The translations under genes and the position numbers were made by a program. A stretch of 47,911 nucleotides of DNA. Origin: a bacterium. GTDB taxonomy: Bacteria > Pseudomonadota > Alphaproteobacteria > Sphingomonadales > Sphingomonadaceae. The stretch lies in assembly GCA_030824575.1 (NCBI GenBank), contig JAVBXL010000071.1:1-47911 (forward strand), given 5' to 3'. Positions 1-8,205 of the stretch are shown here, piece after piece. The notes below the pieces were generated by a model. The model saw nothing but the letters and a program-made list of their open reading frames with translations. It had not been told where the DNA came from and did no database searches. Position 1 is the stretch's first letter; each line of letters begins with the position of its first letter.

Positions 1-352
1 CGGCCGCGATCATGAGGCACGGACAAAAGGCTCTCCCAGCTGTCCGATGACCCCGAAGACAACCATTGGCAATCGGGCTCAGGGAAAAAGAATGGTGATG
101 CGAAAATCAATTAGACAACTTTTGCGACAGTCCGCTATAGGGAACGAGACAGCGTAAAGCCGACAATTAACACCAATTGTTGCGCTGATGGTGGATCATC
201 GTATTTTTCCAGATTCTCACAGCGGATGTCGCCGTGGGTGAAATGGCCTGCTCGAAGCTACGCGGCTACTAAAACCGTTACGATCAGGCAACAGTTTGAA
301 TTGCAAGGAAATATCAACCTCCCGATGCCAAACTGAAGGTGAGGAGGGCTGT
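1..352. other. left-edge region without a supportable gene
   Basis: No gene can be supported here. A plus-strand frame is open from the left edge (base 2) to a TAA at 155-157 and could be the last 51 codons of a gene that begins outside the window, but its composition shows no recognisable domain. The rest is AT-rich non-coding sequence leading to the Shine-Dalgarno of the GGDEF-EAL gene (AGGAGGG at 342-348). Confidence 0.4.
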
Positions 353-2449
353 GTGCGACCAAGCCGACTATCAAATATTGGAAGTGCCTGCCTGTCCGAC
401 GGCCAAGCCACGCGCTTGCTTGAAAAATATGAAGACAGTGGGAAGGGCTGGTTCTGGGAAACACATGACGACGGGACGTTGGCATATCTCAGCCCCAAGA
501 TCAGGCGCGCTATGGCGGATTGCATGATATTTCCCGCAAGTCTCTCAGATTTGGTCGATAATGACGCCAGCCTGGCTGAAGAAGCCTCGGAGAGGAGCTT
601 GAGCTTTTACATTGCCTCCCGCTTACCGTTTGAAGGATTGGTGGTAAAATCCAAGGCACGAGGGGATATATGGTGGTCCGTTACAGGCGAACCCAGGCAC
701 GATGAGGCTGGCCAATATCGTGGTTTTGTTGGCTTCGTAATTGACCTGACGGATCAGAAGAATTCCGAGATCAAACTGCTGCAATTGGCGCGTTATGATT
801 CGCTCACAAGTTTGGCGAATCGTGACACGATGCGGCAAGCTCTGGAAAACAGCCTTATCTCCGCCGCCCATCGCAGGCAGCGATGCTCTACGATGATATT
901 GGACCTCGACAGGTTCAAACTCGTCAACGATACATTTGGTCATCTGGTGGGCGACCAATTGCTCAAATCTGTCTCTGAGCGTCTCGTGACCTCTATTGCG
1001 GGAAGAGGACAGGTCGGTCGCCTTGGCGGAGACGAGTTTCAGATTGTCTTTGCAGATATCTGCGAGATTGAGATTCTATCCAGCATCGCTGAGGACATCA
1101 TACATAGCTTGTCACAGCCCTATCTCATTAAATCGCATTTGATCACTATCGGGACATCGATTGGCATCGCCACATCTGATCATGACCATCGTTCGGCCGT
1201 CGATCTCGTTCGCGATGCAGACTTGGCGCTGTATGCGGCAAAAGCAGCCGGTAAAGGCACATTTCACTTCTTTGCCTCCCAGATGTACGAACAAGCGCGC
1301 TCAAGGCAACAAATCGAGGAAGATATGCAGCGGGCGCTGGAGAAGGGAGAGTTTCACCTCGCCTATCAGCCAGTGGTCAACACGCAAACCGGTGATCTGG
1401 TTGGATTTGAAGCTTTGGTACGCTGGACACATCCGGTGCGAGGATCCGTGTCACCAGCGGTCTTCATCCCGATTGCGGAAGAATCTGGACTGATCATAGA
1501 GTTGGGTGAGTGGGTTCTTCGTACCGCCTGCATCGAGGCTGCAAAATGGCCTGATCACATAAGCGTGGCTGTGAACATTTCGCCGGTTCAGTTTTCAAGC
1601 CAAGCGCTTCCCGTTCTCGTGACTAGCGCTTTGGCTTATGCAGGAGTGACCGCAGACCGACTCGAACTCGAAATTACCGAGGGCGCTCTACTCGATGAAA
1701 CTGCGAAGACGCGCGCCGCCATCGCCACGCTAAAGGGCCTAGGCGTCAAAATATCGCTTGACGATTTTGGTACAGGATATTCAAGCCTTGGCTATCTTAA
1801 GAACATTCCGTTCGATAAAATCAAAATTGATCAATCATTTGTCCGGGGCGCTACGATCACTGGTAATAATAACATCCCGATAATCAGAGCAATCGTTAAT
1901 CTTGCGACCGATCTGAGTATGATCACCACTGCGGAGGGGGTCGAAACGGAGGACCAGCTGGCGCTCGTCCGTGAGTTGGGATGCACGCTTATCCAGGGTT
2001 ACATCTACGGACGACCTATGGATGCGCAAGCGGCCTATGCGCGCACGCAGACAAATCAATCCATCGTCAGCGGCTTCAAAACAGATCGTGCCGAACGGCG
2101 CAGGATCATCAGAGCAGGTCGGATCGGCACGCAAGGGAAGGATGAGACAGTCAGGCTGCGAAACATTTCCTGCACAGGAGCGATGGTGGAAACCAGCCTG
2201 CCACTGCACGTTGGAGATTTAGTCTCGCTCAACATTGGCCTTGCCGAACCATTGGAAGCCGATGTGCGATGGACCAAAGACGGCCGAGCCGGTGTTAAAT
2301 TCGCCCACCTCATAAACCTGGACGATGTTTTTCTCGGAAAGCCGAAAGCTTCCTTCAAAACCTTCGTGCCCAATTATTTGGCGAAAGAAAGCAGCGAGCT
2401 TTATGCGCCGAAGGAGCGCCTAGATCCCAAGAGCCTCACCCTCCGATAG
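353..2449 (+). CDS. PAS-GGDEF-EAL-PilZ cyclic-di-GMP turnover protein
   Basis: Predicted bifunctional cyclic-di-GMP enzyme of about 698 residues with no obvious membrane segment, so probably cytoplasmic. Order of domains: a PAS-like sensor (about 25-140), GGDEF diguanylate cyclase with an intact GGDEF motif at 225-229, EAL phosphodiesterase with EAL at 353-355 and the later DDFGTGYSS segment, then a C-terminal PilZ domain from about 579 with the RAERRR arginine cluster and NISCTGAM as the (D/N)xSxxG binding motif. Both catalytic motifs look complete, so synthesis, hydrolysis or switching between them are all possible; PilZ probably lets the product feed back. I chose the GTG at 353 because AGGAGGG lies 4 bases upstream; a TTG at 296 would add 19 unconvincing residues. 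It is monocistronic and convergent with the pseudopilin genes. Family certain, direction of activity unknown. Confidence 0.93.
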   Translation: MRPSRLSNIGSACLSDGQATRLLEKYEDSGKGWFWETHDDGTLAYLSPKIRRAMADCMIFPASLSDLVDNDASLAEEASERSLSFYIASRLPFEGLVVKSKARGDIWWSVTGEPRHDEAGQYRGFVGFVIDLTDQKNSEIKLLQLARYDSLTSLANRDTMRQALENSLISAAHRRQRCSTMILDLDRFKLVNDTFGHLVGDQLLKSVSERLVTSIAGRGQVGRLGGDEFQIVFADICEIEILSSIAEDIIHSLSQPYLIKSHLITIGTSIGIATSDHDHRSAVDLVRDADLALYAAKAAGKGTFHFFASQMYEQARSRQQIEEDMQRALEKGEFHLAYQPVVNTQTGDLVGFEALVRWTHPVRGSVSPAVFIPIAEESGLIIELGEWVLRTACIEAAKWPDHISVAVNISPVQFSSQALPVLVTSALAYAGVTADRLELEITEGALLDETAKTRAAIATLKGLGVKISLDDFGTGYSSLGYLKNIPFDKIKIDQSFVRGATITGNNNIPIIRAIVNLATDLSMITTAEGVETEDQLALVRELGCTLIQGYIYGRPMDAQAAYARTQTNQSIVSGFKTDRAERRRIIRAGRIGTQGKDETVRLRNISCTGAMVETSLPLHVGDLVSLNIGLAEPLEADVRWTKDGRAGVKFAHLINLDDVFLGKPKASFKTFVPNYLAKESSELYAPKERLDPKSLTLR

Positions 2450-2529
2450 GCAAAATTTCTTCGTGTCGGGTTGAATTCTGTTTTATGATACATCTCTTGG
2501 GACAGCACGGCCTACCCCGCCAGCTTGCC

Positions 2530-2805
2530 CTATCCGTCTGACTGAAAACGGTCTTCGATCACCCTTCCACCCAAATCTTCCGCACGGGGTATGGGGTTAA
2601 AGGCTTGATCGATGTTCGGTTGTTGGACGAAATATGGGGCATATTCGACCGACGGACTGGCATCGGATGGATTAGAGACAGGGGATTGCGGCGCGCTAAA
2701 TCTTTGCGGCACGGCGGCGTCCTCTTGAGCGCCCCCACCGACATGGTCGACTGCGGCAACAACCAATGCACCTACACCAATAGCGACGTAAATCAACTTA
2801 TCCAC
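2530..2805 (-). CDS. small exported or membrane-anchored protein of the pseudopilin cluster
   Basis: 91-residue protein starting at a GTG. The first 20 or so residues form a hydrophobic segment (LIYVAIGVGALVVAAV) that could be a signal anchor; the rest is polar, rich in Pro, Ser and Asp and probably disordered. It lies 15 bases downstream of the second TadE-like gene on the same strand, so it is probably the last gene of that operon. I do not recognise a family. The ribosome-binding site is weak (a GATAAG about 7 bases upstream), and the region around the start contains a short direct repeat (TGGATAAG). Function unknown; it may be a surface or periplasmic accessory of the pilus-like proteins. 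Existence is moderately supported by spacing and the clean N-terminal hydrophobic segment. Confidence 0.6.
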   Translation of the reverse strand: MDKLIYVAIGVGALVVAAVDHVGGGAQEDAAVPQRFSAPQSPVSNPSDASPSVEYAPYFVQQPNIDQAFNPIPRAEDLGGRVIEDRFQSDG

Positions 2806-2820
2806 GATTTTGCTTATCCA

Positions 2821-3471
2821 TCAGCATGTTGAAGGAACGACATTCTCATTATTGTAGATGCCGTTAGAACCGCCGCCATAATCTCTCTGATCCCGAACTG
2901 TCATGGCCGCGATGGCCGTGATCTGATCCTTCGGTATAAAAAGACGTGCTATCAGCGGCTGGTAATTATACGCAACTTCCACAAAAATAAGAGCACCATC
3001 GTCTGGCGCGGTCGCCGTTTGGCCTCCAACAGTAAGGCCTGCCAAGTTGCTATCGCCCGCCCTTCCGTATGAGGACGGCCAAATCTTGCTTCCACGACAC
3101 CTCTGCCATCTAATCCGGTAACGATTGGTGGGATTGGGATTGGCGACAGGTTCGAGGCTGCTCAAAATGACGCGACCGTGAATATAGAGGTCAAGCCGAT
3201 CTCCCTGCAACCCCGCGCCAGTCAGAAGATCGTTGATCTGCGCTTCGGTAATTTGTTTGTTGGCAAGGACTGTTCCGGTGCCGATCCGGGCCGCATTGTC
3301 GGCGACATGTAGGGCAAGCTGACTGATGCGCATTTTCGTGGTCACAAAACTGGTGAGTTCGGCTCCGGCAAAAGCAATGGCGGTCATGAGAGGTAGAGCT
3401 AAGCCGAACTCCACGGCCGCTACCGCGCGGTGCTCGCCCAGAAGTCTTTTGCAAAACGAGATCAACCTCAT
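2821..3471 (-). CDS. TadE/TadG-like pseudopilin (second copy)
   Basis: 216 residues. The N-terminus shows the tad pseudopilin signature: a short basic leader, then VAAVEFGLALPLMTAIAFAG at about 17-36, a single hydrophobic helix with the Glu in the +5-like position. The remainder is an extracytoplasmic beta-rich domain ending in a Cys. TadE-family proteins are minor pilins of Flp/Tad pili processed by a prepilin peptidase. The start codon overlaps the stop of the preceding TadE gene as ATGA, so translation is coupled. No prepilin peptidase, TadA ATPase or secretin is encoded in the window, so assembly must rely on genes elsewhere or the protein has another envelope role. Family call is firm, role inferred. 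Confidence 0.85.
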   Translation of the reverse strand: MRLISFCKRLLGEHRAVAAVEFGLALPLMTAIAFAGAELTSFVTTKMRISQLALHVADNAARIGTGTVLANKQITEAQINDLLTGAGLQGDRLDLYIHGRVILSSLEPVANPNPTNRYRIRWQRCRGSKIWPSSYGRAGDSNLAGLTVGGQTATAPDDGALIFVEVAYNYQPLIARLFIPKDQITAIAAMTVRDQRDYGGGSNGIYNNENVVPSTC

Positions 3472-4085
3472 GTGCAGTTTCCCACGGTCGGCGGTCCATA
3501 TGCACCTTGCTCGCCGAAAGGCTGGTTTTCGAGGACGGTCCTTGCTTCGACCGTTACCGTCTCAGACATTCCAATGAGCTTTGCGATGGGCAAGAGGCGT
3601 GGGAAGGTGATCTGGACCGTGTAAACCACATCGTCCTTTGCCCCGCCCTGCCCATTGTCGCCGCCATCTCGATCCCATACGGTGTTGCGGTTGTTATCCT
3701 GAAATGGCTCGTTATTGTCGCAACGACCATTGGCGTCAATGTCCTGATAAGGCTCAGCAGTGGCCTGCGCCGCCTTGGTAAAATCCCTGAAATATCGGCG
3801 GGAGAACGTAACTGTTGAGTTTGCCGCAAGATGTTGCACGCGCTCCCTCACTGCCGCATCGAGCACAGATTGCTGCACCTCCGCTTTTCCACTTTCAAGC
3901 GTCGCATCTCGTGCGCTCTTCTGGACGGAGCCCTGAAGCACTGACTGGACATAGAGACTATGCCCAAGGTCCATGAAGCCAAGCAGAGTAGATACAAACA
4001 AGATGGCGATGATGCCGAATTCAACGATTGTTGCGCCTTTCTCGTCTCCTCTCAGCCGTGCTAGCCAGTGTCGATCGCCTTTCAT
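3468..4085 (-). CDS. tadE: TadE-like pseudopilin with Asp-rich EF-hand-like insert
   Basis: 205 residues. After a basic leader comes KGATIVEFGIIAILFVSTLL, the typical TadE class III pilin-like helix. Residues about 115-140 contain an Asp/Asn-rich stretch (DIDANGRCD, then EPFQDNNRNTVWDRD) resembling paired calcium-binding loops. A longer upstream frame exists, but ATG 4085 is chosen because it overlaps the stop of the TadG gene as ATGA and begins directly before the leader. Downstream it overlaps the next TadE-like gene the same way. Known role of the family: minor pilin of Tad pili. Calcium binding is inference from the residue pattern only. Confidence 0.85.
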   Translation of the reverse strand: MKGDRHWLARLRGDEKGATIVEFGIIAILFVSTLLGFMDLGHSLYVQSVLQGSVQKSARDATLESGKAEVQQSVLDAAVRERVQHLAANSTVTFSRRYFRDFTKAAQATAEPYQDIDANGRCDNNEPFQDNNRNTVWDRDGGDNGQGGAKDDVVYTVQITFPRLLPIAKLIGMSETVTVEARTVLENQPFGEQGAYGPPTVGNCT

Positions 4086-6061
4086 TTCGTCAGCCTCAAT
4101 TGTGATATCTCGTCCGCAATTTGCTGGAAGTTTGAAATAAGAGTGGCGCTGTTGGCGGCAACGTAAAAGCGGTTGGGAGAAGCACAGGATTGCAGCAGCG
4201 TCTGCGCGCTGGAGCTTACCCCAGTGCCAAAGGAAACAACCCACAATGTAATATTCTTCGACTTGATGGCGGCACAAAGGGCTTTCGTCCGCTCGTTCAC
4301 GACCGCCGTTAGGATATTGGCGCTCGGCCCGGCGTTGCTGCGTGTCTGTCGTCGGTCCCACCAGCCTACACCATGCGCGGTATAGCCCTGATTGCTGGTT
4401 ACCGTGTCACCATCGGTCATGAACACCAGATGGCGTTCGATTTCCCCACCGGTGGGAGTAAACGCATTCTCCGAGCTGAATAGCCCTGTTGGAGACATGA
4501 GGCGCGCTCCCCACAGCAAGCCGATGTCATGGTAGGTGTTCCCGTTTGGATAAAGTGTATTTACATACCCCTCAAATGCATTGGCAGTCGAATATGGCTT
4601 TAGCTTCGCTGCTGCAGTGGGACAGGCATAGGTGTAGTTTCGACTAAGATCGGAGCTCGTCTTGACCTTTGCGGTCGTCCAGTTTCCGACGCTGTCATAG
4701 CGTCCCCACACCAAATCCGGGAGCAGTGGCTTCCACTTCGTCGCATCCGATCCAGTGGGCATCATGTCGATGTTCATATCGAATGCGCTGCTGGGAACAG
4801 GGCTGAATTCGCCCGTCGGATCGTCATCGGAATTTTGATAGGTCTGGCGTTCCTCAATGCAGCCATCCCACACGATCGTGGCTGTCTGACCGTAGGGACC
4901 GACAGGCGCAGTAATACCGGCGTTCCAACTCGTTCCGCCTGCCTTCAGCCCTCCCACGTTGAAGGCGATTTGGTTGTATTCGTAATTCTTGAATCCTGTT
5001 GTATCGCTGCGCTGATAATTCCGCTTGAGATAGCCACTGATGTACCGGCGTTGGATCTGACATTTGCCTGCGACCATCACGCCCTGATAATTATAGTAAC
5101 GGCCGTCCTGATTGGTTGACCAGCTCACAACACGGGTCTCGCCGTTGCCGGTGGAGCTTTGATTGTAAGGGGCACTCTCTGTGCCCACCATTTCAATAGA
5201 ATCGGCAGGTATCTTTCCGGTGCAACTGCTCCCTCCCGCGCTTCCGAAATTTTCCCACGCGCTCCAATTCATATTATACGGAACTTGCTCGGTGGAAGAA
5301 ACCTGAGCCTGCCCTTCCTTAAAGCCATCAACATCGGTATCTCCGGCTGTCTTGGCCTTCCGTGACTGATAGAACGCTGTATCGACCATCCATTCGTTGC
5401 GTAGCAAACGACCCACATTCACATTGGACGAATAGGGCACAAAGCCAAAGCGGAGTTGAACATCATTGTTTCGATTGCCCGTCGGGTTGCTGCCGCAATT
5501 CGCTGTCGTATCGACCTTCGCCAACGCCTCATAGAAGCACTTGACCGCAACTTTTAGGCCATTGATTTTCGTGTCACCGTCGCCCGGATTGACCGAAGCC
5601 ATCGAGCCTGTGGTGTCGAGCACAAACATGACATCGGTGTTGGGAATGCGCATTTCTGCGTCGCACGTCACTTCGATCGTCTTCGATGACTGACCGAAAA
5701 TCACCATGATCGTCATGGGGAGAGAAACAGAGGCGGTCCCGGTAACCTTCCCTTGGTTTTCCGAAAAGGTCTTCATCAGACCGCCCGATCCGTAGGCACC
5801 GGGCACGTAGTTGATGTTGAAGATGCCCTCTGCGGTACTGCGTGCCTTCTCATTGCTGGCATTCCATGCGCCGCCCGCCATCTGCTTGCGGCCTGCAAGG
5901 GCGCCAGCATCGCAGGCATGCTGCAAGCGAGTTTTCACCAGATAGATACGCGCCATATCGACGCCGCCGCCGATAAACCCCAGCAGCGGAATAAAGCCAG
6001 CCGCGACCATCACGAGCACGTTACCCGCTTGGTTGTCGCGCAACCGCGTTAGAAACCCCAT
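4082..6061 (-). CDS. tadG: TadG-like pilus assembly protein with von Willebrand factor A domain
   Basis: 659 residues, first gene of the pseudopilin operon. One N-terminal membrane helix (about 13-35, in a NVLVMVAAGFIPLLGF context) anchors a large extracytoplasmic region. A vWA-type metal-ion adhesion site is visible: DTTGSM at 149-154 (DxSxS-like with Thr), and a later MTDGD. The family is implicated in Tad/Flp pilus anchoring or adhesion. A strong Shine-Dalgarno (GGAGGG) lies 6 bases before ATG 6061, and the AT-rich 100 bases beyond it are the likely promoter region. It is co-translated with two TadE-like genes by ATGA overlaps. What is unusual is the absence of the other tad/cpa genes around it. 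Confidence 0.88.
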   Translation of the reverse strand: MGFLTRLRDNQAGNVLVMVAAGFIPLLGFIGGGVDMARIYLVKTRLQHACDAGALAGRKQMAGGAWNASNEKARSTAEGIFNINYVPGAYGSGGLMKTFSENQGKVTGTASVSLPMTIMVIFGQSSKTIEVTCDAEMRIPNTDVMFVLDTTGSMASVNPGDGDTKINGLKVAVKCFYEALAKVDTTANCGSNPTGNRNNDVQLRFGFVPYSSNVNVGRLLRNEWMVDTAFYQSRKAKTAGDTDVDGFKEGQAQVSSTEQVPYNMNWSAWENFGSAGGSSCTGKIPADSIEMVGTESAPYNQSSTGNGETRVVSWSTNQDGRYYNYQGVMVAGKCQIQRRYISGYLKRNYQRSDTTGFKNYEYNQIAFNVGGLKAGGTSWNAGITAPVGPYGQTATIVWDGCIEERQTYQNSDDDPTGEFSPVPSSAFDMNIDMMPTGSDATKWKPLLPDLVWGRYDSVGNWTTAKVKTSSDLSRNYTYACPTAAAKLKPYSTANAFEGYVNTLYPNGNTYHDIGLLWGARLMSPTGLFSSENAFTPTGGEIERHLVFMTDGDTVTSNQGYTAHGVGWWDRRQTRSNAGPSANILTAVVNERTKALCAAIKSKNITLWVVSFGTGVSSSAQTLLQSCASPNRFYVAANSATLISNFQQIADEISQLRLTK

Positions 6062-6694
6062 GGAACTCCCTCCAGTAGATTTATCAATGGCGGAGGAAGG
6101 TTGATATCAAATTAAGTATCTGAAAAATCGTCGTAACGTAGATTAAGAATGGAATCGCTTCTGCCAAAACCGGGTTCCGACGCTATCTCGATCGCTTAAT
6201 ATTCCGTAAGCGCGACCAAGTGGAATCCCCGCCTCTTTTCACTCGGAATACCGATCCACTAGCCGCGCTGCGCGGGGCCTCATTCCATAATGCTGCCCAT
6301 GTGAGAGATGCGCAGGTCTGTCGGCTGTTCACGCCACCCGCTGGTCGTCGACGCGCTTCACGCCTCGAGCCTTGGTCGGCGGCAGTGGCTTGATCACCGA
6401 CTACTCGAGATCCGCCGAATCGAACCGCGCCACCCCGTTCTCCATCGGAGAGCTGAAGCCGATCATAGATACTTTAGAAATCAGATTTATGGGTATCTGG
6501 CCTTGAGTAGAAAGCTCGTCCTAAGCCTACGTATTTAAAGGTTTCAACGCGCGCTATTTAGCCAAAATCTGGGATCAAGGATCTCAAGACGAAACCACTG
6601 CGCTGTTCCATGAATCACCGTTAATGGACCAAATTCGCGTTCAAATCGTTTCTGAAACAACCGGCTCTTTGGAGCGCAACAGTTTGAGGGCGAT
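6062..6694. other. intergenic region between divergent operons, AT-rich, with an IS fragment
   Basis: This 633-base stretch separates the minus-strand tadG operon from the plus-strand KaiC-like operon and must hold both promoters. 6070-6200 is AT-rich. 6329-6445 carries a degenerate transposase fragment (separate entry). I saw no convincing -35/-10 pair that I could defend. The ribosome-binding site of the KaiC-like gene (GAGGG) is at 6686-6690. Confidence 0.5.
6329..6445 (-). pseudogene. remnant of an IS5-family transposase N-terminus
   Basis: Read on the minus strand from 6445, the translation contains ARFDSADLE, then a TAG stop (6401-6403) where the family has Trp, then SVIKPLPPTKARGVKRVDD and QRV, followed by a stop. 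This matches the N-terminal pattern of IS5-family transposases (DLxxxEWxxIEPLLPxKPRGVxRVDDRRVLNGIFW). Beyond 6329 the homology fades after a probable frameshift, with only scattered similarity to the GAPWRDLPERYGP region. It is a dead fragment: no catalytic DDE domain, no inverted repeats recognised. It marks old insertion activity between the two operons. Confidence 0.72.
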
Positions 6695-8203
6695 ATGCAG
6701 AATCTGGCTTTGGATGAGAACACGGCCACCATTTCCGTCGGGATAGCGGATCTGGACAATATTCTGGGAGGTGGCTTGACGGCCAATCGCGCATATCTGC
6801 TGGAGGGTACGCCCGGAAGCGGAAAGACCACTATCGCTCTTCAATTTCTTCTCGAAGGAGCGCAAAATGGCGAACGCGGTCTATATATAACCCTTTCGGA
6901 AACTTCAGCCGAGCTCAAGGAGGTTGCTCGCAGCCACAATTGGAGTCTGGATGACATCGAGCTGTTCGAACTCGTCAGCGGCGATGGCTTGGACCCGGAA
7001 GCTGAGCAGTCGATCCTTGAGCCATCAGAGGTTGAACTTGGCGAGACGATTCAGGGTGTGATGGAGTGCGTCGACCGCCTTCGACCCGTGCGGGTCGTGT
7101 TCGATAGCCTGTCTGAAATGCGTTTGCTGGCGCAAAATTCGCTGCGTTATCGTCGGCAAATTCTTGCTTTGAAGCAGTATTTTTCGTTGCGCAAATGCAC
7201 CGTGCTCATGCTGGACGACCGCAGTTCGGACCCCAATGATTTGCAGTTGCATAGCATCGCTCATGGCGTAATTACACTTGAACAGGCGGCACAGGAATAT
7301 GGTACGGAGCGCCGACGCCTTCGTGTCGTTAAAATGCGCGGTGTAAAATATCGCGGCGGCTATCATGATTTCATCATCGAAACGGGCGGCGTCGCGGTGT
7401 TCCCGCGGCTGGTCGCATCTGAGCATCACGCCGATTATGTCGAAGAACTGGTTTCGACCGGCTTGGAGCGCCTGGACCAAATGCTCGGTGGTGGCATATC
7501 GATCGGCACCAATCTCCTGTTCAACGGTCCCTCCGGAGTAGGCAAGACCAGTACTGCGGTGCAGTGTGGTCTGAGCGCCATCGCACGCGGCGAGAAGGCT
7601 GCCTATTTTCTATTTGATGAGGGACGGGCGACCATGCTGACACGTGCGCGTGCTATGGGCATGGATTTGCAGCCCCACCTAGACAGCGGGGCGTTGACCG
7701 TCACTCAGATTGATCCCGCGGAACTTTCACCTGGTGAGTTTGCCAGTTGGGTGCGCAAAGCCGTTGAAGAGGATGGTATTCGCTTCGTTGTGATTGACAG
7801 CCTGAATGCCTTTTTGCAGGCGATGCCGGGTGAGAAGTATTTGGTCCTGCAAATGCATGAAATGCTGAGCTATTTGAACCAGCAAGGGGTCATAACTGTG
7901 CTTATTCTGGGGCAGCACGGCATCATCGGCGACGTGCGTTCGGATGTGGATCTGAGCTACCTCTCCGACACCATTCTGCTTTTTCGCTACTTTGAAGCGA
8001 AGGGGGAAATGTTGAAGGCAGTATCCGTAGCGAAAAGCCGCACAACGCCCCACGAGGCGAGTATTCGCGAATACCGGCTTGGCCGCACGGGTATAACAAT
8101 TGGTGAACCACTTAGGGATTTCGAGGGAGTTTTGACAGGTTTGCCAGCGTATCGCGGCGCGACACCGCTGCTTGCCGCAGAACCTGCGGCCAGCGGAACC
8201 TGA
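6695..8203 (+). CDS. KaiC-like dual RecA-fold ATPase
   Basis: 502 residues with two tandem KaiC/RadA-type domains. CI: Walker A GTPGSGKTT at 38-46. CII: Walker A GPSGVGKTS at 278-286, and a FDEG acidic pair at about 308-309 where KaiC has its catalytic Glu pair. The C-terminal segment SVAKSRTTPHEASIREY replaces the cyanobacterial autophosphorylation region and is typical of proteobacterial KaiC-like signalling ATPases. GAGGG lies 4 bases before the ATG. The gene is followed after 2 bases by a hybrid histidine kinase, so the two almost certainly act together in signal transduction. There is no kaiA or kaiB nearby, so a circadian role should not be assumed. Family call is strong; input and output unknown. 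Confidence 0.93.
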   Translation: MQNLALDENTATISVGIADLDNILGGGLTANRAYLLEGTPGSGKTTIALQFLLEGAQNGERGLYITLSETSAELKEVARSHNWSLDDIELFELVSGDGLDPEAEQSILEPSEVELGETIQGVMECVDRLRPVRVVFDSLSEMRLLAQNSLRYRRQILALKQYFSLRKCTVLMLDDRSSDPNDLQLHSIAHGVITLEQAAQEYGTERRRLRVVKMRGVKYRGGYHDFIIETGGVAVFPRLVASEHHADYVEELVSTGLERLDQMLGGGISIGTNLLFNGPSGVGKTSTAVQCGLSAIARGEKAAYFLFDEGRATMLTRARAMGMDLQPHLDSGALTVTQIDPAELSPGEFASWVRKAVEEDGIRFVVIDSLNAFLQAMPGEKYLVLQMHEMLSYLNQQGVITVLILGQHGIIGDVRSDVDLSYLSDTILLFRYFEAKGEMLKAVSVAKSRTTPHEASIREYRLGRTGITIGEPLRDFEGVLTGLPAYRGATPLLAAEPAASGT

Positions 8204-8205
8204 CG

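Noticed and set aside
2..157. Plus-strand frame open from the left edge, 51 codons
   Set aside because: No domain, no visible start, and composition not convincing; could be a gene end but cannot be supported from this window.
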